Positions 35,500-47,791 of a stretch of 64,000 nucleotides of DNA are shown in pieces. The notes beneath the pieces were generated by a model that was given only the letters and a program-made list of their open reading frames with translations, ran no database searches and was not told the origin of the DNA. The position numbers and the translations under genes were made by a program. The stretch is taken from positions 124,001 to 188,000 of the forward strand of contig JAICUB010000001.1 in NCBI GenBank assembly GCA_025936045.1. The letters are read 5' to 3'. The DNA comes from Polyangiaceae bacterium (GTDB lineage Bacteria > Myxococcota_A > Polyangia > Polyangiales > Polyangiaceae). Position 1 is the stretch's first letter. Each line of letters opens with the position of its first letter.

Positions 35500-36963
35500 T
35501 TACAGGACCTGCAAGAACTCGAGCAAGTCGTCCTTCTGCTGCGGCGACAGTGACTCCGGGAAGAAGCTGTTCGGCTCCGGCGGGAGGACGGCGGGCAGGT
35601 TCAGCGGTTTGAAGAACGGAAGGATGAAGCGGCTGTAGAGGTCGACGGCGTCGCGCAGGGTGGCCGCGGCGTTGTCGTGGAAGTACGGAGCGCTGTTGGC
35701 GATACCCCGCAGCGCCGGCACGTCGAACGCCTCGAAGTCGCGAGGGTCGCCCGTGATCACCGCGCGCCCGGGATCGGTCGAAAACAGCTGCGGCAGGAAA
35801 TTCGGGCCGACGATGGGCGCGCCGTCGGCGTCGAGCTTCGGGAACAGATCGAAGGGGCTGCCGCTCGCGGTTTGGGGCACCGGCGGTAGGTCCACCACCT
35901 GCACGCTTCGCGACGCATCGGTGTAGAAGCGATAGCGGTATTGGGGCAGCGAGACGGTGTCGTTGAAGCGCGGACCGAAGAGATCCCCGAAGACCTGCCC
36001 GAGATACGAGAGGTTGGCGAACCCGACGTTCAAGAACTCGTCGTCCGGCGAAGGCTTGAGCACGGCCACGGGCGGCTGCACGCTCGCATCGAACAGCACG
36101 TTGCCGTCGGACTTGAGCTCGACGAACGCAAGATCGTGGATCGTGCGGTTCGTGACCTCGAGCGTGGTAGCGCCGCCGTGGCACGCCTCGCACGCCGTGT
36201 TGTACACGGCGAGGCCGCGCGCCTCTGCGTCCGTGAGCCCCATGCTGAGCTCGGGGCGCTCGATCTGACCGACGGGGGTGCCGTGAGCCAGCTGTTGCGC
36301 GACCGATTTCGCCCGCTTCGACGTGAACTCGTCTCGTTGGAACGCCGCGATGGCGTCGAGGTCGTTCTGGCAGACGGGCTGACCCTGACTGTGGTTGATG
36401 ATCGCCGCCTGCGCCTGATCCTGCAGCGTCCCTTCGCGGCCGTCGTATTGATAGGGCGCAGTGATGGCCGTGTTGTCCGTGGTCGGGACGGCGCGCCACA
36501 CGCTGACGGTGCGATCCGGCGGCGTGACCACATTGCCGTCGAAATCGATGAGATCCATGTTCGCCGGCAGGTTCAACACGACGCGGACGAGCCCCTTCTT
36601 CAGATGCTCGTACGTCGGAGTAGCAGCCTGCGGGTCGTCGGCGTCGATGGGATTGAAGAGCGGGTCGGTCGGATTCGTCGCGAGCAGGGAAGTCACGTGA
36701 TCCGGCTTGAGCGCGGTGTGCTCGTCGAGCACGTGGCAAGTCGCACACGAGCGACCGTTGGTGTTGGGGAAGGCCGTCTGAAACAGCCGCTCACCCTGCT
36801 CGTGATGGCCGTGCGAGAGCCCGTCCGCTTCACTCACCGAAGCGGTTCGCTCCGGTTGATCGACGGCACCACCACAAGCACTCACGAGCGCGGAGACCGC
36901 GCAGAGCGTGCTCAGGCGCAAGCTCGACGACCCTGACTTCGACCAAAACGACTTCGACGACAT
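35500..36963 (-). CDS. Di-haem cytochrome c peroxidase-like lipoprotein
   Basis: Two CxxCH motifs (SCATCHVLDEHTALKPDHV, CEACHGGATTLEVTN); VPALRGIANSAPYFHDNAAATLRDAVDLY. Confidence 0.83.
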   Translation of the reverse strand: MSSKSFWSKSGSSSLRLSTLCAVSALVSACGGAVDQPERTASVSEADGLSHGHHEQGERLFQTAFPNTNGRSCATCHVLDEHTALKPDHVTSLLATNPTDPLFNPIDADDPQAATPTYEHLKKGLVRVVLNLPANMDLIDFDGNVVTPPDRTVSVWRAVPTTDNTAITAPYQYDGREGTLQDQAQAAIINHSQGQPVCQNDLDAIAAFQRDEFTSKRAKSVAQQLAHGTPVGQIERPELSMGLTDAEARGLAVYNTACEACHGGATTLEVTNRTIHDLAFVELKSDGNVLFDASVQPPVAVLKPSPDDEFLNVGFANLSYLGQVFGDLFGPRFNDTVSLPQYRYRFYTDASRSVQVVDLPPVPQTASGSPFDLFPKLDADGAPIVGPNFLPQLFSTDPGRAVITGDPRDFEAFDVPALRGIANSAPYFHDNAAATLRDAVDLYSRFILPFFKPLNLPAVLPPEPNSFFPESLSPQQKDDLLEFLQVL

Positions 36964-37209
36964 CGAGTGACCCTCCTGGAATGCGGCGGCGCGCGCCTAA
37001 ACCCGCACTCGGGTGGCGCAGAGATCATGTTACCAACATTTACCCATCCATGGATGATGATTCGTTCGAGTGTGCGCGCGGCACCGCGAAATGAGACGCG
37101 CGAAACCGGCCGGCCGTTGCGGCAGTCGCGGCGCTCGGAAGTACGCGCGGAAATCCACGCACGCCGTCGAGCGCGACTCGGGCGGTAAAAGTGATATTGC
37201 TCCCGCGCT

Positions 37210-38097
37210 TTGGACCCCGTTTCGATCGCGCTTTCGGCCGCCGGCTTCGAGTTGCACGCAGACTCGTGGGACGGCGGTGCGGGCGAGCCCATTCTGCTCC
37301 TACACGGCCTCGGCGGTAACACTGTTACGTGGCACGGCGTCGCTCCGCTGCTCGCTCGCCGTCTCCGTACTCGCGTGCTCGCCGTCGATCTTCCAGGGTT
37401 TGGCTCGTCGCATCCGCGCGGCAAGGTCTGCGGCTACTCCGGGCTCTTCGAGGTCGTCGCGGACATCCTCGTCCGACAGGCACCCACCGGCGCCCACTGG
37501 CACGTCGCCGGGAACTCGCTCGGCGGGCTGCTCGCCTTACAAGCCGCGTTCACGCTGCCGGAACGCGTTTCGCGGGTCACGCTCGCCGCGCTTTCGCTTC
37601 CTCTCACGTGGGGGCGGGGCTTGCGCGAGCTCCTCGCCTTCGCTTCCTACGTCCCCACGGCATTTCCCTGGCTCGGCCGGCATCTCGTGGGCCGATACAT
37701 GCGGACGCTCGGCCTACCAGGCGTGGTGGACGCGCCGATTCGCTTCCTTTTCGGCGACCCGGCGCGACTCGATCCGGAGCTTCGCGAGCGCCTGCTCGAC
37801 GTGTCTGCCTATCGGCTCACCTGGGTCTCCGAAGCGGCGCTCGCGCTCGAAGAGGTCACGCGCGGTCTCGGCCTGGCACTTCTTCTGCGCGGTCGCGCCG
37901 AACGCTGGATCCGCGAGAGTCGTTGCCCCGTGCGAGCCGTCTACGGCGGTCGCGACCCACTCTATCCGCCCGGCGCGTGGCAACACCTCGAGCGCGAGCG
38001 CCCGGATTGGGACTACGTGTGCATGCCGGACGCGGGTCACGTGCCGCAGCTCGAAGCCCCGGCTGATTTCGCGCGTCACATGCTCGCGCCCGTCTAG
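37210..38097 (+). CDS. Alpha/beta hydrolase
   Basis: PILLLHGLGGNTVTWHGVAPLLA, HVAGNSLGGLLALQAAF (nucleophile elbow), PDAGHVPQLEAPADFARHML (catalytic His). Confidence 0.9.
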   Translation: MDPVSIALSAAGFELHADSWDGGAGEPILLLHGLGGNTVTWHGVAPLLARRLRTRVLAVDLPGFGSSHPRGKVCGYSGLFEVVADILVRQAPTGAHWHVAGNSLGGLLALQAAFTLPERVSRVTLAALSLPLTWGRGLRELLAFASYVPTAFPWLGRHLVGRYMRTLGLPGVVDAPIRFLFGDPARLDPELRERLLDVSAYRLTWVSEAALALEEVTRGLGLALLLRGRAERWIRESRCPVRAVYGGRDPLYPPGAWQHLERERPDWDYVCMPDAGHVPQLEAPADFARHMLAPV

Positions 38098-38117
38098 TTC
38101 CGCGGCATACGCCGCGG

Positions 38118-38585
38118 CTACGGGCAGAGCGTCGCGTCCGGATCGAGCGCGACGAGGAGCCCCTCGACACCCTCGACCGGTGCTTTGCCGTTCTCGATCA
38201 GGCGCACGTAGTAGAGCCCCGGCTCGGTCGAGCTCTTGACGATGCTGACGCGTGCCGCGTCGCGCCCTGACCAGATGACGGGTGGGCGAGCCGCCGCCGC
38301 CGGCGGACGTTGAGTCGTGCTTCGCCGGCTCGGCGGCGGCGGCGGCGACGGTCGAGTGCTGACGGGGGGCATCGAGGAGGGGGTCGCGCCGGCGGCCGGG
38401 GCGACTGAGGGACGCACGGGCTTCGGGGGCGGCTGGCTGCGCATCCGCGGAAAAGGCGTCAGCGAGCGGACACTCGCGGGGGCGGCCGTCAGTGGAATGC
38501 GGGAGCTCGGCAGCGCGGGCAAGACCTCGGGTGCAGGCTTGGCCGCGCCTGCAGGGCCGGCAGGGGCCTCGAAAACATGCTCCAT
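38118..38585 (-). CDS. Proline-rich hypothetical protein
   Basis: Pro-rich N-terminus and ordered C-term VSIVKSSTEPGLYYVRLIENGKAPVEGVEGLLVALDPDATLCP. Confidence 0.5.
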   Translation of the reverse strand: MEHVFEAPAGPAGAAKPAPEVLPALPSSRIPLTAAPASVRSLTPFPRMRSQPPPKPVRPSVAPAAGATPSSMPPVSTRPSPPPPPSRRSTTQRPPAAAARPPVIWSGRDAARVSIVKSSTEPGLYYVRLIENGKAPVEGVEGLLVALDPDATLCP

Positions 38586-38649
38586 ACTGGTTAGTGGTGG
38601 TTGGAGCGCCCCTTTATGATCACCTTCGGATTATCGTGCGGGTGCGCTC

Positions 38650-39114
38650 ATGTCCCACCTCGTCGATTTCACGACCGTTTCGACCGCCGGCCTGGAGACT
38701 TCCCCGGTCGCAGCTGCGCTCGCGGGTTTACGTGCCAACGAGGCCCGCTATTTCAAGAACAAGTACAACCACGACTTTACGGTGGAGCCCGCCGCCAAGG
38801 CGAAAAAGACCATCGAGTGGATCCACCGCATCCTCGAGCAAGAGCGCGGCATCGTCATCGAGTCACGCCCGCTCGAGGCGACGGCGTTTCAGGTCGAGAA
38901 CATCCGCATGGCTTATGTCTTTTACGAGAGCGGGCTGTCCATCAACGTGATGTACACCATCGAGGACGCCAAGAAGCGAGCGGTCGGCTTCAAGCTCTCC
39001 GAGGGCATTGAGGTGCCTTTAGAGCTTGCCAAAGACTTCAAGTTCGCCAGGCAGAAGTCGAAGCTTGCCGGGACGATTCGCGGCTCGTACTTCGTGATCA
39101 AGGGCGAGTACTGA
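38650..39114 (+). CDS. Hypothetical protein (154 aa), no recognised family
   Basis: Balanced composition, contains KNKYNHDFTVEPAAKAKKTIEWIHRILEQERG; sits between convergent/divergent genes without overlap. Confidence 0.65.
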   Translation: MSHLVDFTTVSTAGLETSPVAAALAGLRANEARYFKNKYNHDFTVEPAAKAKKTIEWIHRILEQERGIVIESRPLEATAFQVENIRMAYVFYESGLSINVMYTIEDAKKRAVGFKLSEGIEVPLELAKDFKFARQKSKLAGTIRGSYFVIKGEY

Positions 39115-39170
39115 AGCTGCGCGTCGCGCGGCATAGGCTGAAAAGCGTTCCCGTGGCACGCCGCTCGTCG

Positions 39171-41915
<2,745 letters not shown>

Positions 41916-41979
41916 AATCGGCGCGCTGCCGCCCCGGCGCCGTCTCGCCTAGCGCGGCGTCTCCACTAGACTCGGGCTC

Positions 41980-42507
41980 GTGAACGCATCCCCAAGACCG
42001 GTCCCGTTGGCTCGACGGCTGTGGCTCGCCGCGGTCTATTTCTTCCGCATCCTGTTCGACGGCATCTTCGCGGCACGAGCTCGCGAGCTCCTCGTCCCCG
42101 CCGTCCTCCAGGCGGAAGCGGCGCCCGAGCGCGCGGCGCCTGGCGCGCTCCAGCTTCTCGGCCTGCTCCAGCGCGAGGGGCGGCTCGTCGATTTTTTGCA
42201 GCAAGACGTGTCCGCGTTCCCGGACGTGGAGATCGGAGCCGCGGCCCGCGTCGTGCACGACGGCTGCCGGAGAGCGCTCGCGGCGCACTTCGAGATCCAG
42301 CCCGTGCGAGACGAACGCGAAGGCAGCGGCGTCACGCTCGAGACGGTCGACGCGAACGCGATCAAGCTCGTCGGTAACGTGAGCGGAACGGCGCCCTTCC
42401 GGGGCACGTTGCGGCATCGCGGCTGGCGCGTCCTCTCCGTGCGACTGCCGGAGACGGTCGCCGGCTTCGACGCGAACGTGCTCGCGCCGGCGGAGGTCGA
42501 GCTGTGA
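41980..42507 (+). CDS. DUF2760-like protein
   Basis: LQLLGLLQREGRLVDFLQQDVSAFPDVEIGAAARVVHDGCRRALAAHFEIQPV...GNVSGTAPFRGTLRHRGWRVLSVRLPE. Confidence 0.8.
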   Translation: MNASPRPVPLARRLWLAAVYFFRILFDGIFAARARELLVPAVLQAEAAPERAAPGALQLLGLLQREGRLVDFLQQDVSAFPDVEIGAAARVVHDGCRRALAAHFEIQPVRDEREGSGVTLETVDANAIKLVGNVSGTAPFRGTLRHRGWRVLSVRLPETVAGFDANVLAPAEVEL

Positions 42508-44333
42508 GCGCGCGGCACGCGATCGGTATCGATCTGGGCACGACGCACACCGCGCTCGCGTCTTCGGCGCTCGACGAAGACGCCCGTTCCCTCGACGTTT
42601 TCGCGGTGCCGCAGCTCGTCGCGCGCGGCTCGCTCGAGCCGCGCGCGCTCTTGCCGTCGTTCTTGTACTTCGCCCACGAGTCGGAAGGACCGCTCGTGCT
42701 GCCCTGGGGAAGCTCGTCGAGCACCGTCGGAGAGCATGCGCGGATGCGTGCGTCGGAGTCTCCCGCTCGCACGGTCGCGAGCGCGAAGAGCTGGCTTTCG
42801 CATGCCGGCGTCAACCGTCGCGAGCCGCTGCTGCCGCTCGGCGCGCCGCCCGACGTCGAGAAGATCTCCCCCGTGGAAGCTTCGTTCCGCTACCTCGACC
42901 ACCTCGCGGAGGCGTGGCGCTCCGTTCACGGCACGGAGCTCGGGGCGGAGGACGTGATCTTGACGGTGCCCGCGTCGTTCGACGCGGCGGCACGCGAGCT
43001 CACCGTGGAAGCGGCGCAAGCGGCCGGCTTCGAGCACGTCACTTTGTTGGAAGAGCCGCAAGCGGCGCTCTACGCGTGGCTCGCCGCGGCGGGCGACGGT
43101 TTCCGCAAGGAGCTCACGCCGGGCGACCTCGTCCTCGTCATCGACATCGGCGGGGGCACCACCGACTTCTCGGCGATCGCCGTGAGCGAGCGTGACGGAG
43201 CGCTCGAGCTCGACCGTATCGCCGTCGGGGACCACATCTTGCTCGGCGGCGACAACATGGACCTTGCGCTCGCGCACGGCGTGCGCGCGAAGCTCGCCGA
43301 AAGCGGACGGGAGCTCGACGCGTGGCAGCTGACGAGTCTCACGCACGCCTGCCGTGGCGCGAAAGAGCGCCTGCTCTCGGCCTCGCCGCCCGACGCCGTT
43401 CCCGTCGTCATCGCGGGTCGCGGCTCGGACCTGCTCGGCGGTTCCGTGCGCGCCGAGCTCACGCGTGACGAGGTCGAGCGGGTGCTCGTGGACGGCTTCT
43501 TTCCGTTGGTCGAGCTCGGCGCGCGTCCCGCGTTGCGGCCGCGCGCAGGCCTCACGCAGCTCGGCTTGCCGTACGCGTTCGACCCGGCGATCACGAAGCA
43601 TCTCGCTTCCTTTCTCAGCCGCCAATCGGGCGCGCTCGCTGCCGGCGCCGCCGACGGCCTCTTGCGACCCACGCGCGTGCTCTTCAACGGCGGGGTCACG
43701 AAGGCGCCGGCCATCCGCGGCCGTATCCTCGCGGCTTTGAACGGATGGCTCGAGCGCGCGGGCGCGGCGCCCGTTCGCGTATTGCCGGGCGAAGATCCGG
43801 ATCTAGCCGTGGCGCGCGGCGCCGCCTACTACGGACGCGTGCGACGTGGGGAGGGCGTGCGCATCCGGGGCGGCACGGCCCGCGCTTACTACGTGGGGGT
43901 CGAGAGCCCGATGCCGGCCGTGCCGGGCATGGAGCCGCCGATCTCGGCGCTTTGCGTCGCCCCGTTCGGCATGGAGGAGGGCACCGAGACCAGCTTGCCG
44001 AAGCACGAGCTCGCGGTCGTCGTCGGCGAGCCCGTCGAGTTTCGCTTCTTCGGTTCCTCGGTGCGCCGCACCGACGAACCGGGCGCCGTGCTCGAAAGGT
44101 GGAAGGCCGGTGAGCTCGAAGAGCTCGCCCCCATCGCGCTGACACTACCGGCCGCCGGTCGCCGCGCGGGCGATGTCGTGCCGATTCGCTTGCACCCGTC
44201 CATCACGCCAGTCGGGACGCTCGAGCTCGAGGCCGTCCCCGTCGAGCCCGTCGAGCCGAACGAACGCTGGAAGCTCGAGCTCAACGTGCGGAGCGACGCC
44301 CCCTACACCGGGGACCACTCGCATCGATCGTGA
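42504..44333 (+). CDS. Noncanonical Hsp70-family protein
   Basis: AIGIDLGTTHTALASS, TVASAKSWLSHAGVNR, LTVPASFDAAARELTVEAAQAAGF, LVIDIGGGTTDFSAIAV; ATGA-type overlap with DUF2760 gene. Confidence 0.92.
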   Translation: MSARHAIGIDLGTTHTALASSALDEDARSLDVFAVPQLVARGSLEPRALLPSFLYFAHESEGPLVLPWGSSSSTVGEHARMRASESPARTVASAKSWLSHAGVNRREPLLPLGAPPDVEKISPVEASFRYLDHLAEAWRSVHGTELGAEDVILTVPASFDAAARELTVEAAQAAGFEHVTLLEEPQAALYAWLAAAGDGFRKELTPGDLVLVIDIGGGTTDFSAIAVSERDGALELDRIAVGDHILLGGDNMDLALAHGVRAKLAESGRELDAWQLTSLTHACRGAKERLLSASPPDAVPVVIAGRGSDLLGGSVRAELTRDEVERVLVDGFFPLVELGARPALRPRAGLTQLGLPYAFDPAITKHLASFLSRQSGALAAGAADGLLRPTRVLFNGGVTKAPAIRGRILAALNGWLERAGAAPVRVLPGEDPDLAVARGAAYYGRVRRGEGVRIRGGTARAYYVGVESPMPAVPGMEPPISALCVAPFGMEEGTETSLPKHELAVVVGEPVEFRFFGSSVRRTDEPGAVLERWKAGELEELAPIALTLPAAGRRAGDVVPIRLHPSITPVGTLELEAVPVEPVEPNERWKLELNVRSDAPYTGDHSHRS

Positions 44334-44380
44334 ATTTTGGGGCGCCGCTCGGGGAGTGCGCTCCCGAGCTCCGGGAACGC

Positions 44381-46822
44381 TCAATGCGTTCGCGCCGACG
44401 TGAGCCGCCGCAACCGCCGCAGCTGCAAGGCATCGCGCGACAGCAGCACCGGGAACAGGAGCACGTACGGCAAGAGCAGGAGCCAATCCTTGGTCGTGAG
44501 CGGCAGCGGCAGCTCGCGCATCGAGCCGTGGCGAAGCCCGCTGAAATTCCAAAGCAGATAGCCGGCGAGGCCGAGCACGGGCGCCGCGAGCTGCGCCGAG
44601 CGCGTGCTCCAGGAAACGTCCTCGAGCGCGCTCCGGTTCGCCAGGCGCTGGGCCTCGCGCGCTTGGCGTAGCCTGGTCTTCACCATCCGCTTGAGCGCGG
44701 GTTCGGCCGCGAGGTAACGCTCGGTCCTGCGGCGCAGCACGGAGTAGCCGATGAAGCCGATCAGGGACGGCCCGAGGATGTAGAGGATGCGGGCGAGCAA
44801 CGGGAGCGCGCTCGCTTGCGCGAGCATGCGGATGCCCGTGAGGCTGCCGATCATGGCGCCGCCGTAGAGCCAGATGGCGCGCGCGGCGCGGAAGGTCGCG
44901 AGCGAGCGCAAGAAATATTGCCCGCGCGTCGTCACCGAAGCTTCGTCGGCGGGCTCGCTGGGCGCGCGGAGAGCCGCGAGAATTTCGGAGAAGGAAAAGG
45001 CAGCGAGCAGCGTGGCGACGGAGAGCGCGAGCAGGAACGTGCCCTGGAAGACGAGCGTCTTCGCGATCTCGACCAAATCGAGCGATTTTGCGCCGAGCTC
45101 GGCCCGCAACCAGGTCGAGAGGTCGACGTGGGGTCGTCCGAGCGCCCAGTCGAGCACTTCGAGCGTGATCACCGTGGAGAGCAGCACGATGAGCAGAAAG
45201 AACGGCCACACGGACTCCCAGCGCGGCCGCGCCGCGATGAGCTCGTAGCGATCGATGCGGCGGGCGAAGCGCACTTCGGTCGTCAAGAGGAAGAGATAAG
45301 CAAACTGAAAGACCAGAATCACGATCAGCGCTTCGGACCACTCCGCGCGCATCTGGAGCGAGACGTTGCGCACCAGATCGGCGGAGCCTAGCCGGCTGTC
45401 GCCCGCGTGAACGATCGCGAGCGCGACGAGCTCGACGATGAACACCAGTTGGAAGAGCGGAGCGAGCGCCGCGGCGAACGTCCGATGCGCCAAAAAACCC
45501 GAGACGAAGAGCTCTTCGTTCGACGGCGGGCGGAACGGGTCCGTCGCCTTCCGCCCGAGCCGAAACAGCGCCGCTTGCGCCCAGAGCGGGTAGCCGAGCG
45601 CGAGCACGAACAGAAACCAACCGACGGCGTTGACGATCGCGGGCGGGCCGAGCGTGAGCACCTTCGCGATCGATTGTCCGGTGAGGTACCAGACGACGAA
45701 CGCGAAGAGGACGAGCGCACCCCCGGCCGTCACGACCGTGCCCAACAAGGATTGGCGTTCGTACTGGCGCGCGACCCCGTCGATGTAGCTCTGCACGTAA
45801 GCGCGGATTTGCGGGATCGTGAGCGTCCGCTCGACGGGATCCTTGACGAGTAAGCGGAGCGTCAAGGCTTCGAGCGCGGCCGGGGTCGTCGACTGGATCT
45901 CGCTCGGCGCGAGTGGGACGTCGTTCAGCACGCACTTCAGCGTCACGAGCGGATCGTCGTGCTCGAACGGGACCTGTCCGCACAGGATTTCGTAGAGAAT
46001 CACACCGAGCGAGTAGATATCGGCGCGGCCGTCGACGGGACGGCCCGCCGCCTGCTCGGGCGACATGTATTCGGGCGTGCCGATGACGGTGCCGTCGAGG
46101 GTCTGCCAAGCCTTGGCGGCCGCGCGTACCGAGGTCACGCCGGGGCGCGGCAACCCGGAAATCCTGTCGCCGGTCTCGACGTCGGGGATGCTGCCTTCGT
46201 CGGCGCTCGTCGTGACGGGCTCCGGATGCGACCCCGAGGGCTCCATCAGCTTCGCGACGCCCCAGTCCATGACCAAGACCTCGCCGAAGTCCCCGACCAT
46301 GATGTTGGCCGGCTTCAAATCGCGGTGAATCACGCCGCGCGCGTGGGCGTAGTCGATCGCCTGGCAGACCTGCAGGAACACGTCGAGCAGCCGGCGCAAG
46401 CCGAACTGCGCGAGCGTCGCGGGATCGTTCGCTCGGCGCTGATCGAGGATCGTCTCGAGCGAGCGCCCGGGAATGAGCTTCATCGAGAAGTAAGCGCGCC
46501 CGTCGGGCGAGGTGCCGAGGTCGTGCACGGGAACGACGTTCGGATGCTCGAGCTGCGCCATGATCTGCGCTTCTTCGGCGAAGCGAGCGAGCTGTTGGCG
46601 CGGCATTTCCTTGCGCGAATGCTTCGTGACCTTGAGCGCTACGTCCCGCCGGAGCTTCGTGTCGTAGCCACGGAGCACCTCCGCCATCGCCCCGCTGCCG
46701 ACCTCGCCGTGCACGCGGATCTTGCCGGCCCAAAGATCGCCGGACGGAGCCACCGAGGTCGCTCGGCGCGGTCGGGAAGCGTCGTCGGGCGGCGGGGGCG
46801 CGTCGTCGCGCGAGTCGGTCAT
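44381..46822 (-). CDS. Serine/threonine protein kinase with C-terminal multi-pass membrane region
   Basis: VHGEVGSGAMAEVLRGYDTKLRRDVALKV, VIHRDLKPANIMVGDFGEVLVMDWGVAKLM, GTPEYMSPEQAAGRPVDGRADIYSLGVILYEILCG; C-term repeated hydrophobic segments. Confidence 0.93.
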   Translation of the reverse strand: MTDSRDDAPPPPDDASRPRRATSVAPSGDLWAGKIRVHGEVGSGAMAEVLRGYDTKLRRDVALKVTKHSRKEMPRQQLARFAEEAQIMAQLEHPNVVPVHDLGTSPDGRAYFSMKLIPGRSLETILDQRRANDPATLAQFGLRRLLDVFLQVCQAIDYAHARGVIHRDLKPANIMVGDFGEVLVMDWGVAKLMEPSGSHPEPVTTSADEGSIPDVETGDRISGLPRPGVTSVRAAAKAWQTLDGTVIGTPEYMSPEQAAGRPVDGRADIYSLGVILYEILCGQVPFEHDDPLVTLKCVLNDVPLAPSEIQSTTPAALEALTLRLLVKDPVERTLTIPQIRAYVQSYIDGVARQYERQSLLGTVVTAGGALVLFAFVVWYLTGQSIAKVLTLGPPAIVNAVGWFLFVLALGYPLWAQAALFRLGRKATDPFRPPSNEELFVSGFLAHRTFAAALAPLFQLVFIVELVALAIVHAGDSRLGSADLVRNVSLQMRAEWSEALIVILVFQFAYLFLLTTEVRFARRIDRYELIAARPRWESVWPFFLLIVLLSTVITLEVLDWALGRPHVDLSTWLRAELGAKSLDLVEIAKTLVFQGTFLLALSVATLLAAFSFSEILAALRAPSEPADEASVTTRGQYFLRSLATFRAARAIWLYGGAMIGSLTGIRMLAQASALPLLARILYILGPSLIGFIGYSVLRRRTERYLAAEPALKRMVKTRLRQAREAQRLANRSALEDVSWSTRSAQLAAPVLGLAGYLLWNFSGLRHGSMRELPLPLTTKDWLLLLPYVLLFPVLLSRDALQLRRLRRLTSARTH

Positions 46823-46881
46823 GTTCGGCGACCGCGTAGTCTAACAGGCCGGAAGGCCCGACGGGACCGGTCCGCGCCGGG

Positions 46882-47583
46882 TCAGGTCCGTAGCTTCCGA
46901 TATTCGCTCGGCGAACGGCCCGTCCATCGACGGAAGGCGCGACGGAGCGCCTTCACGTCGTCGTACCCGCAGGAGAGCGCGACCTCGTACACGGAGGCGC
47001 CCGGCCGCGTGATGGCGCTCATCGCCGCGTCGCGCCGAACCGAGTCGAGGACTTGGCCGAAGGTGACGCCGCGCTCGCTCAGCCTGCGCTGGAGCGTACG
47101 GCGGCTCATGCCGAGCGAACGACCAATCGAGCTCAAGGTCGGCGTCGTGTCGGGGAGCGTGCGCCCGATCGCTTCTCGCACGTTCAAGAGCGTCCCGGCC
47201 GGCGGGCGCTCCAGGTGCCCCGTGACCCAGTCCCGCGCCTCATCCCGCGACGCGGTGACGAGGCTCGGGAAGAGCGGGGGCGCGAGCCATTGGACGGAGG
47301 CGAGGAGCGCCCGCGCGAGCACGTTCGGGATCACGTGAGCGACCGCGACGATCCGGTCGCCGACGCGCTCCTGGCAGTTTTTCATTTCGTCGCCGGCCAG
47401 CCGCACGAGCGTCGGCGAGTAGAGCGGCGCGTCGGTCAAATCCACGACCACGCCGAGCCGCCCGAGCTCGACGCACGCGCGCTCTATTTCGCGAAAATGA
47501 TCGCTCACCTCCGCAGCGGAGATGGTCGGGTAGAAGGTGGCAAACAGGAGCGGCGCCTCGGACCTATCCAGGGTCGGCTTCAT
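46882..47583 (-). CDS. AraC-family transcriptional regulator
   Basis: LGMSRRTLQRRLSERGVTFGQVLDSVRRDAAMSAITRPGASVYEVALSCGYDDVKALRRAFRRWTGRSPSEYRKL. Confidence 0.93.
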   Translation of the reverse strand: MKPTLDRSEAPLLFATFYPTISAAEVSDHFREIERACVELGRLGVVVDLTDAPLYSPTLVRLAGDEMKNCQERVGDRIVAVAHVIPNVLARALLASVQWLAPPLFPSLVTASRDEARDWVTGHLERPPAGTLLNVREAIGRTLPDTTPTLSSIGRSLGMSRRTLQRRLSERGVTFGQVLDSVRRDAAMSAITRPGASVYEVALSCGYDDVKALRRAFRRWTGRSPSEYRKLRT

Positions 47584-47791
47584 CTCAGACTTCCACGGCG
47601 TTCTTCTTCATTCCCGCCTCGCTTCCGTTCCGATCATGGCCGCCCGGCGTGGGCCAGGGTCGACGAAATGAGGCGCTCGTAATGTAAATTTATTTCACGC
47701 GCGAGCGGTCGTTTCTGGCGCGCAGAGGTGCCCCAATTGGCGCGAAGAAGCCCTATTACGCGCGTTCTCGGGGCGTAACCTCGGCTCCAGA

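Noticed and set aside
37045-37056. CATCCATGGATG palindrome upstream of the alpha/beta hydrolase
   Set aside because: Only 12 bp and does not extend; too weak and too far (about 150 bp) from the gene to claim as an operator
38326-38352. GGC-repeat tract considered as a microsatellite element
   Set aside because: Short Pro-codon run inside the Pro-rich ORF; too short to claim as a functional repeat
44145-46733. 862-aa minus-strand ORF overlapping the Ser/Thr kinase
   Set aside because: Arg/Ala-rich alternative frame of a strong kinase gene; no domain motifs, typical GC-driven shadow ORF
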